Shown one piece after another: positions 53,061-64,000 of a DNA stretch of 64,000 nt. The position numbers and the translations under genes were made by a program. A model generated the notes under the pieces. It was not told where the DNA came from, did no database searches, and saw only the letters and a list, made by a program, of their open reading frames with translations. This stretch comes from Arthrobacter_M sp030063245 (lineage in GTDB: Bacteria; Actinomycetota; Actinomycetes; Actinomycetales; Micrococcaceae): contig NZ_CP180316.1 in NCBI RefSeq assembly GCF_051131705.1, forward strand, positions 62,001 to 126,000, read 5' to 3'. How positions within the stretch are numbered: position 1 is the first letter of the stretch; every line of letters starts with the position of its first letter.

Positions 53061-53204
53061 TTGTTGATACCGGTATTTATTTATTGGTTGAGACTGTTGC
53101 CTGCTGCCGTGTTTGTGGTGGTGGGTGGCTTTTTTGGCTGGTTTCGAATTTAGTGCTGTCATGTCATCCTTTTTCCGGGTGTTGTGGTGGTGTCTGTTTT
53201 TACA

Positions 53205-58430
<5,226 letters not shown>

Positions 58431-58491
58431 CACACCCCTGACCGGTGAAGCGACTTCAAACGCTGCACCACCACGGTCAGGGAAAAAGATC

Positions 58492-58526
58492 TGCTGCTTG
58501 CGTCCACTATGTGGTTCCCAACCAAC
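58492..58526 (+). promoter_or_regulatory. 23S trailer arm of processing stem
   Basis: TGCTTGCGTCCACTATGTGG and following bases pair with the 23S leader at 55126-55160. Confidence 0.65.
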
Positions 58527-58606
58527 AACCCCCACCCCCTGTCACACGACAGGGGAACGGGTTGTCCTGGTTGCACCCTCAACCACCCCATGCCCAACAC
58601 CACATG

Positions 58607-58660
58607 GATAACTACACACAGTTGAATAACTACATACAGTTGAATAACTACATACAGTGA
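58607..58660 (+). repeat. Three tandem 18-bp repeats in the 23S-5S spacer
   Basis: Units GATAACTACACACAGTTG, AATAACTACATACAGTTG and AATAACTACATACAGTGA, contiguous, two to three mismatches between units. Confidence 0.9.
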
Positions 58661-58726
58661 AGTTGTAACCCACAAATTTCCCCCAGCACCCACCCAAAAA
58701 CCCGGTGGTGCCGGTGCGGACAAAGA

Positions 58727-58844
58727 GTTACGGCGGTCATAGCGTGGGGGAAACGCCCGGTCCCATTCCGAACCCGGAAGCTAAGACCCACAGCGCCGAT
58801 GGTACTGCACTCGAGAGGGTGTGGGAGAGTAGGACACCGCCGGA
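58727..58844 (+). rRNA. rrf: 5S ribosomal RNA, first operon
   Basis: GTTACGGCGGTCATAGCG start, the core CCCATTCCGAACCCGGAAGC, TAAGACCCACAGCGCCGATG, and the closing GGACACCGCCGGAC arm. About 118 nt. Confidence 0.95.
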
Positions 58845-58867
58845 CACCATTTAGAAAACAAAAAGGC

Positions 58868-58896
58868 TTGAGCCCCGCACACCGTGCGGGGCTCAA
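58868..58896 (+). terminator. rRNA operon terminator
   Basis: Perfect 13-bp stem (TTGAGCCCCGCAC / GTGCGGGGCTCAA) with a 3-base loop, 23 bp after 5S, followed by ACCATTT. Strong GC-rich intrinsic terminator. Confidence 0.85.
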
Positions 58897-59353
58897 ACCA
58901 TTTAACACCCCCCAAAATTCGCCGGCACGGCACCAAAGGACTGGCCGGCCATGACGGCAGGGCCACCGACCGACGGGGCGGGATTCCCAGCCAACGCTGT
59001 TGCCATGCCCTGACCTGTCCGGTGAGCAGCGTCCGCTTCCCGTCAGCGGGGTCGGGTGCTGGTCGGTTGATAGCCCTGTCCCGCTGTGTTCGTCGGGGTT
59101 GCGTCCCGACACGGGGCTTTGTTGCTCACGCTGTTCGGCCACCGACGCGCCGGCGGTTGGCGGTTGACTGGTGAAGTCGAGACCTTGGGTGGTACTCCTG
59201 GATGAGTCGGTCGGTGTTCTTGTTCGTCCGTCACTCACGACGAATCATTTGAAGGATCTGACGGAAAGTGGGGATGGGCCATTATCTCGGAAACGGCAGC
59301 GGACAGATTCATGGGTCGTATCGGCGAATCACCGTGTCGGGTGAGCGAAGAGT
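58897..59353. other. Spacer debris between rRNA operons
   Basis: No intact gene. A reverse-strand piece near 59160-59235 reads TNKNTDRLIQEYHPRS, weakly like the end region of IS30-type transposases, but is too short to call. Confidence 0.3.
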
Positions 59354-60100
59354 TTGGCAGCGACCCCAGGTCCGCCGCATCATCACCGTTGCCAGTGTTG
59401 GTTGCACCGTCACGACCCAGCTGGCTCCCGAGAGGCAGGTCCCGTAGCGGACCATCGGAGAGGGCACCTGCTTCAAACTCTCGATGAGCACGGGACCGGA
59501 GTGGTCATCACTGTGAATGAAATTCACGCGGTCGACCGCGTTGTAGCCGACCGCGTTGTAATAGCGCAGCTCACCGCCAGCATTCAACACTACATACAGG
59601 ACCGGCCCGCCGTTGGGCGCGTCTTAGCCGGCCTGGCGTCAGTGGTGTGGGACCTGCTCAACGAGGGAGTGGCGACGTTCCTCCGCGGCCCGACAAGATT
59701 GATCTCCTCGCCGCGGCCGTCCACGATGTGGAGGCGTCTGTTCCCCGGAACCTTTCCTCGTGCTGGGTTCGAACGGATGCCAGCCGTGGTGTATCGGGCG
59801 GCCGAAGCCGCCGGCGGATACCCATTCCAGATCCAGCTGATCGGATACTTCCGGTGAAGGATGCCGAAATGGCAGGAGCGGTGCTGGATGGCGGAGTTGT
59901 CGGTCGAGCAATAGAAGCCTGACGCCGCCGCAACACCCGCACGGTTACTGAAGCGGCACAGTCCACGGCAATCCCGGAGGCTCTGGACTTTCGCGGGCGA
60001 TGCCCGCGGACGATGGGAGTCAGCCGGCGGGACATGGGTTTGGATAGCGGCAAATCGAACACAGTGGCAGATACCGGATGCGACCTCCCCACGCCTGACT
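59354..60100 (+). pseudogene. AAA-type ATPase fragment, multiply frameshifted
   Basis: EHGTGVVITVNEIHAVDR (Walker B-like), VIAQLTASIQHYIQ, LLNEGVATFLR, then in other frames DKIDLLAAAVHDVEAS, AAEAAGGYPFQIQLIGYF, VLDGGVVGRAIEA and RRNTRTVTEAA. This is the lid and sensor part of an archaeal-type ATPase-like protein common in actinobacteria. The Walker A part is absent and at least three frameshifts are present. Confidence 0.6.
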
Positions 60101-60229
60101 TAGCGAATCCGGCAGACATGGGAAAGTTCGCTTCGCATTTACTGGCCAGCGAGAGAACATGCGTGGCTCTTCGAACAATATGCTGCGTGGCAAATACGGG
60201 CTCATGGTACGGGTGGTCCTCGCTGGCGA

Positions 60230-60560
60230 CCCGTGCCGCTTGAGCATGTAGCCGGCGCATGTCGATCTCGCCCAGGGTGATCGTGCGGGCGTGGTTGGCC
60301 AGCCGGTTGACGATGGAGTCGGCGGCGACCTTCTCCGGGAGGGTCTCGACCCAGTAGGTCGGCCCGGACTGGCTGACGATCACGGTGGGGAGCCGTTGGT
60401 CCCTGTTGACCAGAACCGTGAACAGGTCGTTCCCCGCGGTCTCATCGATGGCAATGGCGAGAAAGTCATCGATGATGAGCAGGTCAATGTCGCTGAGCTT
60501 GTTCAACAGGGTTTGGTGGGCGATCCTGTCACCGCGGGCAATGACCAGTTTACGGGCCAT
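60230..60560 (-). pseudogene. IstB-like ATPase of an IS21-type element, truncated
   Basis: LLNKLSDIDLLIIDDFLAIA, AGNDLFTVLVNRDQRLPTVI, VSQSGPTYWVETLPEKVAAD, SIVNRLANHARTITLGEIDM are the Walker B to C-terminal part of IstB helper proteins. The N-terminal zinc/Walker A half is missing, and no IstA partner is present. The visible frame starts at ATG 60560 and loses similarity after about 60230. Confidence 0.75.
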
Positions 60561-61046
60561 GCGCTAATCCCCAGCGGTACCCCCTTGCCGAAACGATCGG
60601 TACCACCCACCCGGACCATCCGTACCTTCAACCCGTATTTGCCATGCTGCGGACATACAGCTCGGGAAGTCTCGCTGAATTAGCTCCGAAAAGATGTTGA
60701 GCCGCACACATGAGCTGTTTGGGAACCACGGAATTGCCGTCAAACACGACCGTCCGACTACGCCAGATCAGTCCGAGGTGTTTCAGCCAGTGCGGGTCTG
60801 TGGACCCTCGATCCTCCGCAATGGACAGCACTGCCAGCAGAGCGCACTCATCACGGAGACCACCCGGACACACTGCCGGGCGATGAACGCCCGCTGCCCG
60901 CCGCGACAGGGCATTAGCAAACTGCATCGTAACTTCCTCCCGTCCTTACAGACGGGGAATTGATGAATGTAGTTTGGTGAAAAAGCCGCTATTTCGGGCG
61001 GGGCGCAAAGTCGCGCACCCCACCGGACTTCGTGGGGCATTAGGTC
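60561..61046. other. Spacer before the second rRNA operon
   Basis: No firm gene. Near 60936-60960 a short hairpin (CCCGTC-CTTACA-GACGGG) resembles the structured end of IS200/IS605-type elements, but no TnpA or TnpB was found. Identity to the first rRNA operon starts at 61047. Confidence 0.35.
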
Positions 61047-61048
61047 GA

Positions 61049-61078
61049 TTGGTGTTTTGGCGGGAAGGCGGGTAGTGT
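61049..61078 (+). promoter_or_regulatory. Candidate rRNA operon promoter, second operon
   Basis: Identical to the box pair at 52768-52797. The sequence upstream differs from the first operon, so activator input could differ. Confidence 0.4.
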
Positions 61079-61485
61079 TTCTCTAGTTGCCACCGACGAG
61101 GTGGAACAAACTCCCTTCCTTTTACTGCGGATCAAATATCCGGTGATTTTGTGTCGCCTGGTGTTTGTTGTGCGGGGGTGTGGGGTGGTCCGGTTGAGCC
61201 GGGCGGGTCGGTTCGCTGATTTGCCTGGATGGTCCGGATCGGGTAAGTTTGAAAAGTTGCTCCGGTGCGGCGCGGTTGATGTGAATTGGCTGGCGGGTCC
61301 GGGTGCGTCTGTTGTTTGAGAACTCAATAGTGTGCCAAGTTTTGTTGATACCGGTATTTATTTATTGGTTGAGACTGTTGCCTGCTGCCGTGTTTGTGGT
61401 GGTGGGTGGCTTTTTTGGCTGGTTTCGAATTTAGTGCTGTCATGTCATCCTTTTTCCGGGTGTTGTGGTGGTGTCTGTTTTTACA

Positions 61486-63567
<2,082 letters not shown>

Positions 63568-64000
63568 GGTCAAGTTTTTAAGGGCGCACGGTGAATGCCT
63601 TGGCATTAGGAGCCGAAGAAGGACGTAGGAATCTGCGATAAGCCTCGGGGAGTTGATAACCGAACCCTGATCCGAGGATGTCCGAATGGGGAAACCCCGC
63701 CACGCGCTCTTTGGGGTGACGTGGTGACCTGCAGCTGAACACATAGGCTGTGTGGGGGGAACGTGGGGAAGTGAAACATCTCAGTACCCACAGGAAGAGA
63801 AAACAACAGTGATTCCGTCAGTAGTGGCGAGCGAACGCGGATCAGGCTAAACCGTGTCATGTGTGATAGCCGGCGGGCGTTGCATGGCCGGGGTTGTGGG
63901 ACTTTCCGTTCCAGCTCTGCCGGGCTGGGGAGGTGAGAGTGTAGGCATAGGTGAACGGTCTTGAAAGGCCGGCCGTAGAGGGTGTGAGCCCCGTAACCGA
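63568..64000 (+). rRNA. rrl: 23S ribosomal RNA, second operon (cut by window end)
   Basis: First 433 nt, identical to 55287-55719. Confidence 0.95.

Noticed and set aside
60936..60960. Hairpin considered as an IS200/IS605 end or omega RNA
   Set aside because: No TnpA or TnpB frame nearby; the hairpin alone is not enough.

Overview
The window comes from a high-GC actinobacterium of the family Micrococcaceae, Arthrobacter-like. The basis is the 16S rRNA sequence, the GC-rich codon use, the frequent GTG/TTG starts and the gene families present. This is recognition by eye, not a database match. No tRNA gene and no CRISPR array were seen.

Layout. (1) 1-10.2 kb is a defence and mobile-element area: a DUF1778/GNAT toxin-antitoxin pair, a PLD-nuclease/SF2-helicase/DUF3427 protein, a TIR-domain protein with a pentapeptide-like N-terminus, a DUF6602 nuclease-fold protein, an IS630 copy and two ISL3 transposase pseudogenes. 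(2) 10.6-17.0 kb is a catabolic cluster: FAH-family hydrolase, MFS importer, cysteine-less hydantoin-racemase homologue, dihydropyrimidinase-like amidohydrolase, maleate-isomerase-like protein and GntR regulator. It fits uptake and ring-opening of a cyclic amide or ureide acid. (3) 17.1-24.7 kb is a glycan locus: LacI regulator with a palindromic operator, sugar ABC importer, GH130 phosphorylase and a frameshifted secreted six-hairpin protein. (4) 24.8-26.0 kb holds a RelE-type and a MazEF toxin-antitoxin module. (5) 26.4-37 kb is a patchwork of IS630 copy 2, Tn3-family remnants (resolvase piece and 37-38 bp terminal repeats), an ECF41 sigma factor operon, an IS110 element, an ArsR/RibD-like/SRPBCC operon, gene fragments and a patatin. 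(6) 37.2-42.1 kb has an MFS transporter, SDR, FAD-linked hydroxyacid dehydrogenase and methyltransferase. (7) 42.2-50.9 kb is a PucR-associated nitrogen/carbon cluster (methylmalonate-semialdehyde dehydrogenase, omega-aminotransferase, amidase), interspersed with wrecked genes for an amidase, a peptide ABC transporter and a tartrate/isopropylmalate dehydrogenase. (8) 51.1-52.3 kb is an HNH/Excalibur lipoprotein. (9) 52.8-64 kb contains two rRNA operons in tandem, identical as far as visible and offset by 8281 bp, with only about 2.2 kb of pseudogene debris between them. The second runs off the window inside 23S.

Three themes stand out. Two identical IS630 copies in inverted orientation bracket 20 kb. 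Many genes are in-frame or near-in-frame chimeras made by internal deletions (AraC-VOC, LysR-amidase, ISL3-GNAT, RibD and ABC pieces), which suggests active gene decay. Several regulators have clear candidate operators: LacI, PucR, the FAH/MFS divergent pair, the RelB-type operator, and an ECF41 promoter matching the published consensus.
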